From the NCBI GenBank assembly GCA_029433155.1, contig JAQYTT010000002.1:124001-188000 (forward strand): a stretch of 64,000 bases of DNA, read 5' to 3'. Below are positions 43,801-53,749 of this stretch, piece by piece. Within the stretch, counting starts at the first letter, position 1. Each line of letters opens with the position of its first letter. The notes below the pieces were generated by a model that saw only the letters and a list, made by a program, of their open reading frames with translations, ran no database searches and had not been told where the DNA came from. Position numbers and translations under genes: made by a program. This stretch comes from Lactobacillaceae bacterium L1_55_11 (GTDB taxonomy: Bacteria > Bacillota > Bacilli > Lactobacillales > Lactobacillaceae).

Positions 43801-46678
43801 GAGTGCATCAGAATCTGAATCAACTTCGGCCTCAACTGCTGCATCTGATTCAAGCTCAAAGAGTACGTCAGAGAGTACCTCGACTGTAGCTTCTGATTCT
43901 GTATCAGGATCAACTTCAGCATCCGAATCCACTTCAAGTTCAGAATCTGGTTCAACGGCAGCTAGTGAAAGCGCGTCTGCATCTGATTCAACTTCACAAA
44001 GCTCTGCATCTAGCTCAAAGAGTGCTTCAGAAAGTGCTTCAACCGTAGCTTCTGATTCAACCTCAGAAAGTTCAGCTTCAAGTTCAAAGTCAGCATCCGA
44101 ATCTGAGTCAACCTCAGCCTCTACCGCTGCTTCTGACTCCGACTCAAAGAGCACTTCAGCAAGTGCCTCAACTTCAGAGTCAGATTCGAAGAGTGCATCC
44201 GAGAGTGCCTCAACTGCTGCATCTGATTCAACTTCAGAGAGCTCAGCATCTAGCTCAAAGTCAGCGTCAGAATCAGCTTCAACTAGCACGTCAGAAAGTA
44301 CTTCGACTTCTGCGTCAACATCAGAATCTACTTCAGGTTTAGAATCTGGTTCAAAGGCATCTAGTGAGAGTACTTCTGCATCCGAGAGTGCATCGACTGC
44401 AGCTTCTGACTCAACTTCAGAGAGTTCAGCCTCAAGTTCAAAGTCAGCATCCGAATCTGAGTCAACCTTTGCTTCAACTGCTGCATCTGAATCTAGCTCC
44501 AAGAGCGCTTCAGAAAGCTCTTCAACCGTAGCTTCCGATTCAACTTCAGAATCAGACTCAAAGAGTGCCTCAGAAAGTGCCTCTGCTTCAACGAGCGCTT
44601 CTGAGAGTACTTCGACTTCTGACTCAACTTCAGAGAATTCGGCCTCAAGTTCAAAGTCAGCATCCGAATCTGAGTCAACCTCAGCCTCAACGGCTGCATC
44701 AGAATCTAGCTCAACGAGCACTTCAGAAAGTACTTCAGCCGTAGCTTCTGATTCAAAGTCAGAATCAGATTCAAAGAGCTCATCAGAGAGTGCTTCAGCT
44801 TTGACAAGCGTTTCAGAAAGCACTTCGGCTTCTGATTCAACTTCTGAAAGTTCAGCTTTAAGCTCAAAGTCAGCATCCGAATCTGCATCAACATCAGGTT
44901 CAACTGCCGGTTCAGAATCTAGCTCAACGAGCACTTCAGAAAGCGCATCGACTGTTGCTTCTGATTCTGTATCAGGCTCAACTTCAGCATCGACCTCAGT
45001 TTCTGAGTCCGAATCTACTTCGGCTTCAACTGCTGCCTCAGAATCAGCTTCAACTAGCGCAGCTTCTGAATCAAAGTCTGCTAGTGCAAGTACCTCAGCT
45101 TCGGCGGCTGCTTCTGAATCAAACTCAGCTAGCTCGGCATCAAGCTCAGAGTCAGCTTCAACGTCTGCTTCAGTAAGCGCCTCAACTGAGTCACAGTCAG
45201 CTGCTAACTCAACTAGCGCTTCTGAAAGTACTTCAACTTCAGAATCCGCTTCTACGGCTGCATCCGAATCTGAATCAACTTCAGCTTCAACGAGTTCTTC
45301 AGAATCTGCAAGTGGTAGTGCTTCTACGTCAACTAGTGCAGAGCAATCCGCTTCAACCAGCACTTCGGCTGCATCCCAGTCAGAAAGCGCAAGCACTTCC
45401 GCATCAACTGATGCCTCAACTTCCGCTTCAGAAGATGCATTTGATAGCACTTCTGCTTCAGCCTCTGACAGTACTTCAGAATCTTCAGACCAGAGTGATT
45501 CTGTTTCTGAAAGTATCGTCGAATCTCAGTCAGTGAGCGAATCAACTTCTGCAAGCACTTCTGTTTCTGAAGCACGTAGTACTTCAGCCTCGACCAGTGC
45601 TTCTAAGTCAACTGCTCGTAGCACGGTTCAATCTGAGAGTGCTTCACGGAAGGCTTCCACGAGCGCTTCTAAGTCAACGTCAACGGTGGCTTCGACCTCA
45701 GCTTCTCAGTCAGCTTCAACCGCTGCCTCTGAGTCAGCATCAACCAGTGCTTCGAAGGTAAGTTCAGATTCTGCTTCAGTGGTTGCTTCCACGAGTTCAT
45801 CTCAGTCAGCATCGACCTCAGCATCAGCAAGTGGTTCTACCAGCGTTTCTAAGTCAACGGTGGCTAGCGCTTCAGCTTCTACTTCTAGCTCACGGTCAGC
45901 TCGCAATTCACTGTCAAGCTCAATCAGTAGTTCACGGTCAGCTTCAATCTCAACGTCTGCTAGCAAGGCAAATTCAGCCTCAGTATCTAACAGCCTGTCC
46001 CAGTCAACTTCTGAATCCATCGTTGATTCAGTAAGTGGTTCTCAGTCAGCTGTTGATTCTCAAGCAGATTCCGAGTTTAACTCCGAAACTGAAAGCGACC
46101 AGAACTCCGAGTCAACTTCTACTAGCACTTCTCAAAGTGCTGTAAATAGCACTAGTGCTGCGGCCCAGGATTCGGATCAGGCTTCCATCTCTAATAGTTC
46201 GGATGTCATCCAGTCTGAAAGTGCCGCTTCTACGAGTACCAGTACGAGTAGCAGCACTTCTCAAAGTATTGCCAGTTCGGGTGAGGCGTCTTTAACGACG
46301 TCCCAGGATAATGCCTGGGATAGCCAATCGACGACGCACGCATCTGCCGGCGAGTCACTATCTAGTAGTCAGTCGCACGCTAATAGCACCAGTGATGATT
46401 CCACTAACCTAGTCGATCCGGCTATTCACCAGCCCACTCAACCAGGCAGTAATTCAGACGATGCTGTTAACTACGATGTGGATCCAGCCACCCAAGCCCA
46501 AAACCGGACTCGAGTAGTTACCACAGCAGCAAATCATAAGCAATCAGGCCGGTTGCCAGACACTGCCCAGCGGGCTAACTTTGGGCCAAGTGCCCAGGCC
46601 ACTGGTGCCGCCACGGTAGCAGCTTCGGTCGCTATGATTTCACGCTTACTACGCCATCATAAAAAAGTAGATGATTAG
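40883..46678 (+). CDS. Giant serine-rich repeat surface adhesin
   Basis: A 1931-residue secreted wall protein. The KxYKxGKxW-type signal ([10 protein letters not shown], residues 11-20) is cut near ASA at residue 38. A short Ser/Thr-rich stretch (40-168) is followed by a non-repeat binding region (about 170-575), a MucBP-like domain (about 580-668, [15 protein letters not shown]) and a huge Ser-Ala-Thr-Glu repeat (about 670-1840; SESASTSAS-type units). The C-terminus has a sorting signal LPDTA (1891-1895), a weak hydrophobic stretch and RHHKK. The protein resembles SRR glycoproteins that need O-glycosylation and accessory Sec export; no such genes are in view. Ribosome site AGAGGGGGGA. Confidence 0.92.
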   Translation: MDFKETKTHFKQYKAGKLWMVSGIALFAGFAANQQASADTTGDTGSTLGSNATQSLTNNQSSTTLNQTTTAASTSTTAATTTATTTASSTSTVQTAGIAPSASGSDSQTSTSQASQSTASTSQSSDSQNSISTASTSAASDSQGSKSNTNGVTKGAAADSTSDGLSLRDATEAQTLNYGDLAKDKQVTTQSVSWNNADNSTLPAGTIDTASAGPNGTTQFSFNLNHNNSIQEGDTIVIPVTTNLYNQPGQLQWALSGLNPIVKGISKSATLTGQSIVIPIDDSTYEAGREYNIELNFNISQGQVFPREAGNGSVLDYTETIGDQTHHYSWNPTPTTPDYQENNTVGKTVDTVVPGGPTGVDVRSSIRNTDGGPFTQKSMLNNGQDYVETRVIEATVAGSDGTPVYITPNTASFWPRLAIPVAYGPATEAAGWSSQAANNWGNMSNGTSSNATWFTYTDGIPQPGQYTLQRLADNKYTYTINYGKNQGVTLSKADFINTIKSQYANVSQSVIDEDLARYTNPDGTVTVPYAINTNLSFTNPNDTNHVVKYTVTTTSDRDNTSTTTTGYTNGQKLVNRVTGQTIVTVNYVDENGQQIKIPTLLYSNVNDRTATYNAQSINFPDYELVTSQLPKDAAAGATAQQNSDGTYSITDTYPTDHDLSYTYVYKHTDAYNSTSGSASTSTSSSNSINSQISTSQSGSNSISNSGSEVVSTSQSLSTSASESETASHSGSQSQSTSQSTAESDQASTSTSQAASESTSTSVSQSTSQSASASTSKSAADQSESESQSTKDSQSASQSVSESVSKSASEVASNSTSTSKAGSESASAGSSTSASTSTSQSDSTAASEAKSTSESASTSESNSKAASESSSASTAASESASKSTSESDSTVASDSASKSASESASTVASDSTSESSASSSKSASESESTSASTAASESDSKSTSASASTSASESTSASTAASDSTSESSASSSKSASESESTSASTAASDSSSKSTSESTSTVASDSVSGSTSASESTSSSESGSTAASESASASDSTSQSSASSSKSASESASTVASDSTSESSASSSKSASESESTSASTAASDSDSKSTSASASTSESDSKSASESASTAASDSTSESSASSSKSASESASTSTSESTSTSASTSESTSGLESGSKASSESTSASESASTAASDSTSESSASSSKSASESESTFASTAASESSSKSASESSSTVASDSTSESDSKSASESASASTSASESTSTSDSTSENSASSSKSASESESTSASTAASESSSTSTSESTSAVASDSKSESDSKSSSESASALTSVSESTSASDSTSESSALSSKSASESASTSGSTAGSESSSTSTSESASTVASDSVSGSTSASTSVSESESTSASTAASESASTSAASESKSASASTSASAAASESNSASSASSSESASTSASVSASTESQSAANSTSASESTSTSESASTAASESESTSASTSSSESASGSASTSTSAEQSASTSTSAASQSESASTSASTDASTSASEDAFDSTSASASDSTSESSDQSDSVSESIVESQSVSESTSASTSVSEARSTSASTSASKSTARSTVQSESASRKASTSASKSTSTVASTSASQSASTAASESASTSASKVSSDSASVVASTSSSQSASTSASASGSTSVSKSTVASASASTSSSRSARNSLSSSISSSRSASISTSASKANSASVSNSLSQSTSESIVDSVSGSQSAVDSQADSEFNSETESDQNSESTSTSTSQSAVNSTSAAAQDSDQASISNSSDVIQSESAASTSTSTSSSTSQSIASSGEASLTTSQDNAWDSQSTTHASAGESLSSSQSHANSTSDDSTNLVDPAIHQPTQPGSNSDDAVNYDVDPATQAQNRTRVVTTAANHKQSGRLPDTAQRANFGPSAQATGAATVAASVAMISRLLRHHKKVDD
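42895..46390 (+). repeat. Coding repeats of the serine-rich region
   Basis: About 3.5 kb of short imperfect repeats, mostly variants of TCA/AGT/GCT/GAA codon strings giving S-x-S-x dipeptides, with larger blocks such as [16 protein letters not shown] and [11 protein letters not shown] recurring several times. Prone to recombination and length change. Confidence 0.85.
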
Positions 46679-46693
46679 CACCTAATTCATTCT

Positions 46694-46732
46694 ACGAAAA
46701 AGGTTCCTATTGTTTAGATAGGAGCCTTTTTT
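46694..46732 (+). terminator. Terminator of the surface protein gene
   Basis: AAAAGGTTCCTAT, TGTTTAG, ATAGGAGCCTTTTTT. Confidence 0.9.
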
Positions 46733-46783
46733 AGTTTCATTACTCAGGGTGATGATTAAATCGGGTAAATTAGGCCTAACTCA

Positions 46784-46812
46784 TTGAGTTAGTAGGGCGC
46801 GCAGTTTATACT
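46784..46812 (+). promoter_or_regulatory. Promoter of ppk-ppx
   Basis: TTGAGT (46784-46789), 17-base spacer, TATACT (46807-46812). Predicted +1 near 46819, after the GTG at 46817, so that GTG cannot be the ppk start. Confidence 0.7.
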
Positions 46813-46858
46813 ATAAGTGAATTTTGCTGCAGTACCGGACTGGAAGGCAGGCCAAGTG

Positions 46859-48970
46859 ATGAAGTTGAATAACCCTGATTACTACAACAGTCGTGAAATT
46901 AGTTGGGTGGATTTTAATTTTCGAGTTTTAGATGAGGCCCGAGATAAAAAGAACCCGCTATTAGAACGCCTGCGATTTGTAGGGATTAATCAGAGTAACT
47001 TGGACGAATTCTTTAACATTCGCATTGCTTCCTTGCATAATAAAATTGCTGAGGGAGGCCATGCCGATTTGGCTGGCCGTAAGCCGGCCCAGCAGCTTCA
47101 CACTGTCCTAAAAAAGACTAAGAAGCTTTATGCCCTCCAGAATTGGATTGTTAACCGCAGTCTGATGCCGCAATTGCATCGTCATCAGATTATGCTCCGA
47201 AAGTGGCATCAACTGAACCGTCAGCAGAAAAAAGACCTGCGGGCGACTTTTGAGGAAACGATTTTTCCACTTGTAACCCCATTGGCCATCGATACGTCTC
47301 GTCCTTTCCCCTTTGTTGCCAATGGAACGCTTAACGTCCTAGTGCAGCTCAAAAAGAACGTCGGGGAACCGGAACCAGCCTACACCGTTTTGCCAGTGCC
47401 GACGGCCATTCCCCGGGTGATTAAGATTGCCGGTACGGATAATCAATTCATTTTGCTAGATGAGCTGATGACCCATCAACTGAATGCCTGGTTCCCTAAG
47501 GAAAACATTGTTAACAGTGCCATTTTCCGCATTGCTCGCGACCGTGACATTGACATCGATGATGATACGAGTGACCTCAAAGATGAGGTCGTTAAAACCT
47601 TGCAGGAGCGTAAGTCCGGCCCGGTAATGGGCATTGAGATGTCGGCCCAGGCCAACGAGCAGATGGTCGACTGGCTTCTGGACCACTACCACGTTGACCG
47701 CGAGTCACTCTTTCTAACGGAAGCACCGGTGGATTTGACCTTTGTTAACCAGTTGATTAAGCAGGTGACGGGGCACAAGGAACTACTGTTTAAGCCCTTT
47801 ACGCCTTATGATCCAAAGGCGCTCAAGGATGACTCAATGTTTGACAAAATTAGTCAAAATGATATCCTGGTTCATCATCCTTATGATTCCTTTAACCCAA
47901 TTCTCCGCTTTCTCCAGGAGGCGGCGGTTGACCCTGATGTCTTATCAGTGAAGATGACCCTTTACCGGGTCTCCAAGCACTCACCGGTGATTAAGGCCCT
48001 CAAACAGGCCGCTGAAAACGGTAAAGAGGTCACCGTCATGGTTGAGCTCAAGGCCCGTGGTGACGAGGGCAACAACCTGCACTGGACGAATGTCTTAGAA
48101 TCGGTGGGCTGCCACGTGGTTTACGGTCTTCAGGGCCTGAAGGTTCACTGCAAGCTGACCATGGTTGTCCGCAAAGAAGGGCAAGAGATTAAGCGCTATG
48201 CTCACCTGGGCACCGGTAACTACAACGATAAGACGGCCCGCCTCTACACTGACATGGGCCTCTTTACGGCCGACCCAGTGATTGGCGAGGATGCCACCAA
48301 GTTCTTGAACATGTTATCGGGCGCCGATGATGCCCCTGAGTTAAAGAAGCTGGTGATGTCACCGCACCATATCCGCGATTTCCTGATTGAGAAAATTGAT
48401 CAAGAAATTGAAAATGCCAAGGCCGGTAAGTCAAGCCATGTCACGCTCAAGATGAATTCATTCTCCGACGCGAAGATGATTAAAAAGATTTATCACGCCA
48501 GTCATGCCGGTGTGAAGGTCGATATCTTGGTCCGTGGCATTTGTGACCTGCGGGTAGGCATCAAGGGTGTCAGTGATAACGTCACCGTCCATTCCATTGT
48601 TGGCCGTCTGTTGGAGCACAGCCGGATTTATATCTTTGAAAACGGCGGTCAACCCGAGATCTACATGTCCAGCGCCGACCTGATGGAACGTAACCTTAGC
48701 CGGCGAGTGGAACTACTTTTCCCAGTTGAAAATGAGGTTTTGAGCCGGTCAGTCCGTCAAATTGTGGGCGACCTATGGCGTGATAATTTGAAGACCCGGC
48801 AACTGCACCACAATAACGAGTGGCACCATATTTCCCACCGGGGCATCAAGGGCTTTAACGCCCAGCAGTACCTGATTGACCACAATCAGGAGATTGCGGA
48901 TGCTCGTTTGATTGAAACTGGCTTTGAGAAGCCACCCAAGAACAAACAGAAGTCTAAACCAGCGCAGTAA
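46859..48970 (+). CDS. ppk: Polyphosphate kinase 1
   Basis: A 703-residue enzyme that polymerises the gamma-phosphate of ATP into polyphosphate. N-terminal NSREISWVDFNFRVLDEA; phosphorylated-His region in KVHCKLTMV; second conserved His in VHSIVGRLLEHSRIY. Start ATG 46859 (MKLNNPDYYNSREIS) is chosen because GGAAGGCAGG lies 8 bases upstream and the promoter rules out the earlier GTG. The gene pair with ppx (15 bases apart) makes a polyphosphate synthesis/breakdown unit. Confidence 0.95.
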   Translation: MKLNNPDYYNSREISWVDFNFRVLDEARDKKNPLLERLRFVGINQSNLDEFFNIRIASLHNKIAEGGHADLAGRKPAQQLHTVLKKTKKLYALQNWIVNRSLMPQLHRHQIMLRKWHQLNRQQKKDLRATFEETIFPLVTPLAIDTSRPFPFVANGTLNVLVQLKKNVGEPEPAYTVLPVPTAIPRVIKIAGTDNQFILLDELMTHQLNAWFPKENIVNSAIFRIARDRDIDIDDDTSDLKDEVVKTLQERKSGPVMGIEMSAQANEQMVDWLLDHYHVDRESLFLTEAPVDLTFVNQLIKQVTGHKELLFKPFTPYDPKALKDDSMFDKISQNDILVHHPYDSFNPILRFLQEAAVDPDVLSVKMTLYRVSKHSPVIKALKQAAENGKEVTVMVELKARGDEGNNLHWTNVLESVGCHVVYGLQGLKVHCKLTMVVRKEGQEIKRYAHLGTGNYNDKTARLYTDMGLFTADPVIGEDATKFLNMLSGADDAPELKKLVMSPHHIRDFLIEKIDQEIENAKAGKSSHVTLKMNSFSDAKMIKKIYHASHAGVKVDILVRGICDLRVGIKGVSDNVTVHSIVGRLLEHSRIYIFENGGQPEIYMSSADLMERNLSRRVELLFPVENEVLSRSVRQIVGDLWRDNLKTRQLHHNNEWHHISHRGIKGFNAQQYLIDHNQEIADARLIETGFEKPPKNKQKSKPAQ

Positions 48971-48985
48971 TGAAGGGACCCGTTC

Positions 48986-49924
48986 ATGGAAAATTTTGTA
49001 ATTATTGACCTTGGGTCCAATTCCGTCCGACTTGAAGTGGATCAGATTAATGATGATGCTTCCTACGAAACGGTCTTGGAAGCCAAGGAGGCCGTCCGCC
49101 TGTCTGAAAACATGGGCCCAGACAATGTCTTAAAACGTTCAGCGATTAACCGAGCCCTGGACACCTTGGAGTCCTTTAAGGAGCAGTACCAAGACTTGCC
49201 CAACCTAGAAGTCCGGGCGATTGCGACTGCGGCAACGCGGAATGCGGTCAACCAGGCCGAGTTCCTAGATGAGGTTCGGGAGAAAACCGGGATTGAAATC
49301 CAGGTGCTTTCCGGTCAGGAGGAAGCCCATTATGACTACTTGGGCGTGATTAACTCCCTGCCGATTGTGAATGGCATTATCATGGATACCGGTGGTGCTA
49401 GTACCGAGTTAGTCCTGGTCCAGAACCGGGAACAAATTAATTCCATTAGTATTCCTCTGGGGGCGGTAACCCTGTCGGAAGCTCATTTGGACACCGACGA
49501 GCCAACCGCTAGCCAACTTTTTCAGCTCTTTGACCATCTCAATGCCATCTACAATGACATTTGGTGGTTGGACCGGGCCATGAACCTGCCTATCATTGCC
49601 CTGGGTGGTTCGAACCGGACCCTGGCTAAAATTAAGCGGCGGACTGACCCAGACCGGATGAACTGGGAAGACATCCACGGTTTCCACATGTCGACTGATG
49701 AAGTGAAACGCATCTTTGTGAAAATCCTGGATTCGGACCTGGAAGAGCGGGGTAACATTCCTGGTCTTTCTAAGGAACGGGTGGATATCATCGTTGGGGG
49801 CCTTTCACCAGCGATGACCCTGTTGCGCCGGTTGAACTCTGACCGGATGATTTTCTCTAAGCGTGGTGTCCGTTATGGTATCCTGCACGAGCGGATTGAG
49901 CAGCTCCGTAATGCTCAAAACTAA
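48986..49924 (+). CDS. ppx: Exopolyphosphatase / GppA-family phosphatase
   Basis: A 312-residue actin-like-fold phosphatase. Phosphate loop IIDLGSNSVRLEV, second loop IIMDTGGASTELVLV, and VGGLSPAM. It is shorter than E. coli Ppx (about 510), the usual short Firmicutes form with only the catalytic core. It follows ppk; it may cut polyphosphate or pppGpp. SD GAAGGGA. Confidence 0.92.
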   Translation: MENFVIIDLGSNSVRLEVDQINDDASYETVLEAKEAVRLSENMGPDNVLKRSAINRALDTLESFKEQYQDLPNLEVRAIATAATRNAVNQAEFLDEVREKTGIEIQVLSGQEEAHYDYLGVINSLPIVNGIIMDTGGASTELVLVQNREQINSISIPLGAVTLSEAHLDTDEPTASQLFQLFDHLNAIYNDIWWLDRAMNLPIIALGGSNRTLAKIKRRTDPDRMNWEDIHGFHMSTDEVKRIFVKILDSDLEERGNIPGLSKERVDIIVGGLSPAMTLLRRLNSDRMIFSKRGVRYGILHERIEQLRNAQN

Positions 49925-49964
49925 GGCATTTCTAGACCGGTTGTAAGTGCCGGTACTGGATAAT

Positions 49965-50005
49965 ACGAAAAGCGCACCGATTTTTTGGATAGGTGCCTTT
50001 TTTTG
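49965..50005 (+). terminator. Terminator after ppk-ppx
   Basis: GCGCACC, long T-rich loop, GGTGCC and seven T. The loop is unusually long (about 13 bases). Confidence 0.65.
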
Positions 50006-50037
50006 TTTATAATGGGAATGATATTGGAGGTACTGTT

Positions 50038-50382
50038 TTGCAAGAGATTTTTGATGATATTTTTAGGACAGCCATCGGCATCCTGTCCATTAGCGGGGCC
50101 GTGGTGACCTTTTACCGGGTCACGATTAGCCGTCCCAACCGGCTGAACCTGGGGATGCTGGCGATTTTCGTCGGCCTCTTTGTGACCCTGTGCTTCCCGA
50201 GCCCTTATCCTGGTGTTTTCATTGCCAGTCTAGGTGCCATCAGCTTCTTCTTTAAGCCCAATGACCTGAATAAAAAGTTCCGGTCATCGGCTGGCCCTGA
50301 TGAAGAAATCGACGCTAAACACGATGAGGGTGATAGCCAGGTTGGCCAGGCCGAGCAAGACGAGAAGGACCAGGAGTCATGA
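50038..50382 (+). CDS. Small membrane protein, TTG start
   Basis: A 114-residue protein with a TTG start 7 bases after GGAGG (50026-50030); the frame's earlier start at 49993 lies in the terminator region. Three hydrophobic helices (TAIGILSISGAVVTFY, LGMLAIFVGLFVTLCF, GVFIASLGAISFFF) and a highly acidic C-terminus (DEEIDAKHDEGD... EQDEKDQES). It overlaps the next gene by ATGA. Function unknown. Confidence 0.75.
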   Translation: MQEIFDDIFRTAIGILSISGAVVTFYRVTISRPNRLNLGMLAIFVGLFVTLCFPSPYPGVFIASLGAISFFFKPNDLNKKFRSSAGPDEEIDAKHDEGDSQVGQAEQDEKDQES

Positions 50383-50747
50383 AAAATCCACGGCGCTGGG
50401 CCCTAGCTAACACCGCCCTAATCATTGTGGCCTTTGTCCTTCTAGTGGCAAATAAGTCCTGGAGTCAAATCGTGGGAACCGGCGTGCTGGCGCTTGCCGC
50501 TGCCATCACGGCTTACATTAACCCTTACCAGAAGGGGGCCAAGAAAGTCGGCCGCGGGACCGCTATCTTCATGGCTATCTTGGTCGCTTTTTTTACGGTA
50601 CTAACTGGCTTTGGGACCCGTAGCTGGGTCTGGGCCTTAGTTGTTGCTGTATTAATGGGCCTTTACATGGCGTTGTTTTACTGGCATAACAACCGGGTCG
50701 TTGACCGGAAGCAAAGCGCTAATCGAGCAGATACTGATAAAAATTAA
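50379..50747 (+). CDS. Small membrane protein
   Basis: A 122-residue protein with four helices (LIIVAFVLLVANKSW, GTGVLALAAAITAYI, AIFMAILVAFFTVLTGF, VVAVLMGLYMALFYW) and a polar C-terminus. ATG overlaps the preceding stop (ATGA), with AGGAG upstream. The pair is likely co-translated and may form a complex; no recognised family. Confidence 0.75.
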   Translation: MKNPRRWALANTALIIVAFVLLVANKSWSQIVGTGVLALAAAITAYINPYQKGAKKVGRGTAIFMAILVAFFTVLTGFGTRSWVWALVVAVLMGLYMALFYWHNNRVVDRKQSANRADTDKN

Positions 50748-50748
50748 C

Positions 50749-50782
50749 ATAAAAAATCAGCTACTCAGTAGCTGATTTTTTA
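50749..50782. terminator. Bidirectional terminator
   Basis: AAAAAATCAGCTACT, CA, AGTAGCTGATTTTTT. Confidence 0.9.
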
Positions 50783-51508
50783 TTTGTCCTTCGTTGCGGT
50801 CAGTTCAAAGGTCGACATCCAGGGACCGCCCCACCAACCATTAAAGCCGGTGTTTTTAACTGGGCCCAGGGTGACGTTCAAATCTTTTAGAGCCTTAACG
50901 TATTCGGTTGGCACGAAAATCAAATCCGCAATAATCAGTTGGCCACCGGGCTTCAAGACCCGGACGGCTTCCTGTAAACACTTTTCCCGGTCGGCAGCCG
51001 GCTTGACATTGTGAATCGATAGGCTAGCGGTCACAAAGTCGAACTGATCATCGGCAAAGGGGAGGTCACGCATATCACCAGTCGTCACGTGCGCCACGTC
51101 CTGTAAACCGGCCTCTTTAATGAGGTTTTCAGTGGTTGCCTGACTGTTAGCTGACTGGTCCCGGCTGCGCCACAGATCAATGCCAGTAGCCTGACCGGGC
51201 GCCTTTAATTGCCGGGCAAAGTCCATTAGGACCAGGCCGTGACCAGTTCCCAGGTCCAGCACCTGACTATCACTGGGGATGCCCAGATCATCAACAATGT
51301 TTTGCCAAATAGTCCGCTTACCCCAGATTGAAGTATGAATGAAAATCACCCCACTGGCAATCATTAGCAGGCCAACAATCAGGCCCAGCCAGTTCCAAAA
51401 ACTTTTTAGACTTATTCCGTTTAAAAGCGCCAATAAAATGCCAACGACTATCAGATAAATTGGTGTCCAAGGCGCATCTAAGCCCTGGTTTTTTAACTTT
51501 TTAATCAT
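50780..51508 (-). CDS. SAM-dependent methyltransferase with membrane anchor
   Basis: A 242-residue protein. Two N-terminal hydrophobic helices (IYLIVVGILLALLNGI, WNWLGLIVGLLMIASGVIF) anchor a class I methyltransferase domain: motif I QVLDLGTGHGLVL, GIDLW, GDMRDLPFADDQFD, and post-I LKPGGQLIIAD. A membrane-bound substrate (lipid or quinone-like) is plausible but not shown. GGGAG precedes its start. Confidence 0.85.
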   Translation of the reverse strand: MIKKLKNQGLDAPWTPIYLIVVGILLALLNGISLKSFWNWLGLIVGLLMIASGVIFIHTSIWGKRTIWQNIVDDLGIPSDSQVLDLGTGHGLVLMDFARQLKAPGQATGIDLWRSRDQSANSQATTENLIKEAGLQDVAHVTTGDMRDLPFADDQFDFVTASLSIHNVKPAADREKCLQEAVRVLKPGGQLIIADLIFVPTEYVKALKDLNVTLGPVKNTGFNGWWGGPWMSTFELTATKDK

Positions 51509-51569
51509 CTATATGCTCCCTAAACCGTTGTTAACAGTAGGATAGCACAGTTTGGCGGCTTCAGAGATT

Positions 51570-52118
51570 TTATTGGAAGAGATCAACGGGGGTATACCGT
51601 AAAATAATGTCGGTCATCTCCTCAGGACTTTCCTTGGCGCCGTTTTGAAGCCAGTCCATCAAGACATTAAAGGTCGCCCCCATAAAGAAGGACTGTTCAT
51701 AGTGGTTGCGCAGGGCTAAGCGCTGCTGCCGCTGTGGGTCCTGACTCATATTTTTTAGAAAGTCGAGAATGTAGCTCGATAGGCCGTTATCTAGTAAAAG
51801 GGTAAAACGGTCTTTTTCACGTTTAAAAAGGGCAAAGGACTGGGTGATGTGGAAACGAACCGTGTCCGATGTCCAGCCGATCGGTGTACCAGTGGCTTCG
51901 GTGTCTTGCTGGTGCTGATCAACCAACTGACCCAAGTAGTAATCTAAGATTTCTTCCTTACTTTCGAAGTTGCGGTAATAGCTGGCCCGGGCGACCCCGG
52001 CGGCCTTGATAAGCTGGGAAACCGTGATTTCTGAGAAGGGCCGCTCGGTCAACTCACTGAAGAGGCCGGCCACAATCTGGTCCTTGACCCGGGCATTTTC
52101 TTTTTGACTGTGCTTCAT
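51570..52118 (-). CDS. TetR-family transcriptional regulator
   Basis: A 182-residue protein. The N-terminal helix-turn-helix is ITVSQLIKAAGVARASYYRNFESKEEIL; the rest is the helical ligand domain, shorter than usual. It is divergent from the MFS efflux gene at 52263, and the spacer holds a palindrome TGATACAAAATGTATCA, so it probably represses that gene. AGGAG ribosome site. Confidence 0.92.
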   Translation of the reverse strand: MKHSQKENARVKDQIVAGLFSELTERPFSEITVSQLIKAAGVARASYYRNFESKEEILDYYLGQLVDQHQQDTEATGTPIGWTSDTVRFHITQSFALFKREKDRFTLLLDNGLSSYILDFLKNMSQDPQRQQRLALRNHYEQSFFMGATFNVLMDWLQNGAKESPEEMTDIILRYTPVDLFQ

Positions 52119-52183
52119 CGTGCTATAGCTCCTAGCATTATTCTAGGAAGATTATACCGCCAAAATAATTTTAATGATACATA

Positions 52184-52212
52184 TTGACTCACTTAAATGA
52201 ACCTGCTATTAT
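52184..52212 (+). promoter_or_regulatory. Promoter of the MFS efflux gene
   Basis: TTGACT (52184-52189), 17-base spacer, TGCTATTAT (-10 TATTAT 52207-52212), consensus-like with extended -10. Confidence 0.85.
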
Positions 52213-52228
52213 TACTGCAGTAATTAAG

Positions 52229-52245
52229 TGATACAAAATGTATCA
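52229..52245. promoter_or_regulatory. Probable TetR-type operator
   Basis: TGATACAAAATGTATCA, a 6-5-6 palindrome just after the predicted +1 of the MFS gene. A TGATACAT half-site lies at 52175-52182, next to the -35, and CACTTAA/TTAAGTG (52190-52196, 52224-52230) form a second inverted pair. Confidence 0.7.
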
Positions 52246-52262
52246 TTGAAAGGAAAAGTACT

Positions 52263-53749
52263 ATGTCGGAAGTAGCTTCAAAGCCAAAATATAACCGCAC
52301 CCTGGTCATGGTGGTGATGATTACCGCTGCCATTTCCGGTGCGCTGATGCAGACTTCACTGGGAACAGCCCTGCCAACCCTGATGAAGGCCTTTAACATT
52401 GACCTGGCCACGGCCCAGCAGGCCACCACCTGGTTCTTACTCTTTAACGGGGTGATGGTACCGCTGTCAGCTTACCTGGCTAACCGGGTTTCAACGCGGA
52501 CCCTGCATTTAGCCGCCTATATCCTGCTCTTGGCTGGGATTGTCATTAGCATGTTGACGCCGGAAAACAGTGGTTCCTGGTGGATTTTTGTCCTCGGTCG
52601 CATTGTGGCCGCGATTGCGGTCGGGATTATCCTGCCGCTCTTACAAATCGTAATCATTAACATGTACGCTCCTAAGGAGCGTGGTGCTGCTCTGGGTGTA
52701 ATGGGCCTAGTGGTCGGTATGGCGCCGGCCTTTGGTCCAACCCTGACTGGTTGGATTTTGCAAAACAACCACACGATTCTGGGCTTCACCCTGTCTGACC
52801 AGTGGCAGTCCATCTTCGTGATTCCACTCTTCTTTATCATTGTGGCCACAGCGCTGACCCCATTCTTTATGAAGAACGTGGTTAAGACCCGTAAAATTAA
52901 GTTGGATATTCCTTCATTGGTGCTGTCCACGGTTGGCTTTGGCTTCTTCCTATGGGGCTTCACCAACGTCAGCTCCCAGGGTTGGGGCGACTGGGGCGAG
53001 GTGATCTTGCCAATTGCTGGTGGAGTTGTCCTACTGCTAGCCTTCGTTTGGCGTCAGCTTAAGCTCCCAGTACCCTTCCTGGACGTTAAGGTCTTTACTA
53101 AGAAGAACTTTACTATCCCTACGGTGGCCCTCCTGCTAGCAACTATGGCCATGTACGGCGTGGAAATGATGCTGCCAGTTTACCTGCAAAACGTTCGCGG
53201 TCTGTCACCCTTTAATTCTGGTCTGACCCTGATGTGGGGGGCCCTCTTCATGGGCTTCATGAGTCCGGTTGCCGGGGTATTGTATAACAAGGTTGGCGTT
53301 AAGCGCCTGGCCTTTGTTGGTTTTGCCATCCTGACTTTGGGAACGGTCCCTTATGTCTTCTTGACCCCAACCACTTCTACGGTCATTATCACGGTGATGT
53401 ACGCCCTGCGGATGGCCGGGATTGCCATGGTGTTGATGCCTTTGACTACCGCTGCTATGGCTGCCCTGCCTGATGAAAAGGCACCTGATGGTACGGCTGC
53501 CAATAACACCTTGCGGCAGGTTGCCAGTTCGGTCGTCGTTGCCCTGCTGACTTCAGTGGTTCAAAACATCATCAACAATCAGACCCCAGCCAAGAGTCTG
53601 AAGGCCACCGATCCCTGCAGTATGCTTCGCAAGCCATCACGGCTTCCATGGATGGTTTCAAAGTCGCCTTCTTGATTAGTTTGATTTTTGCCGCCATTGG
53701 CCTCGTCTTCGTATTCTTCCTGAAGAATGAAAAGGAGGGTGAACAATGA
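52263..53749 (+). pseudogene. EmrB/QacA-type MFS efflux pump, frameshifted near C-terminus
   Basis: A 14-helix drug:H+ antiporter family protein, starting MSEVASKPKYNRT with AAAGGAAA upstream and motif C-like GMAPAFGPTLTGW. The frame is normal to about residue 450 (NNQTPAKSLKATDP), then shifts at CCC (53613-53615) and stops at 53675. One extra base there restores a frame reading LQYASQAITASMDGF... IFAAIGLVFVFFLKNEKEGEQ to TGA 53747-53749, the expected last helix and tail. The restored stop overlaps the next ATG (ATGA). It is either a real loss of the last helix or a sequence error. Confidence 0.85.

Noticed and set aside
43396-45450. 684-codon open frame on the minus strand opposite the serine-rich repeat region
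   Set aside because: It arises because the TCA/GAA/GCT repeat codons leave few stops on the opposite strand; the product is a simple Glu/Ala/Val/Asp repeat with no ribosome site or promoter.
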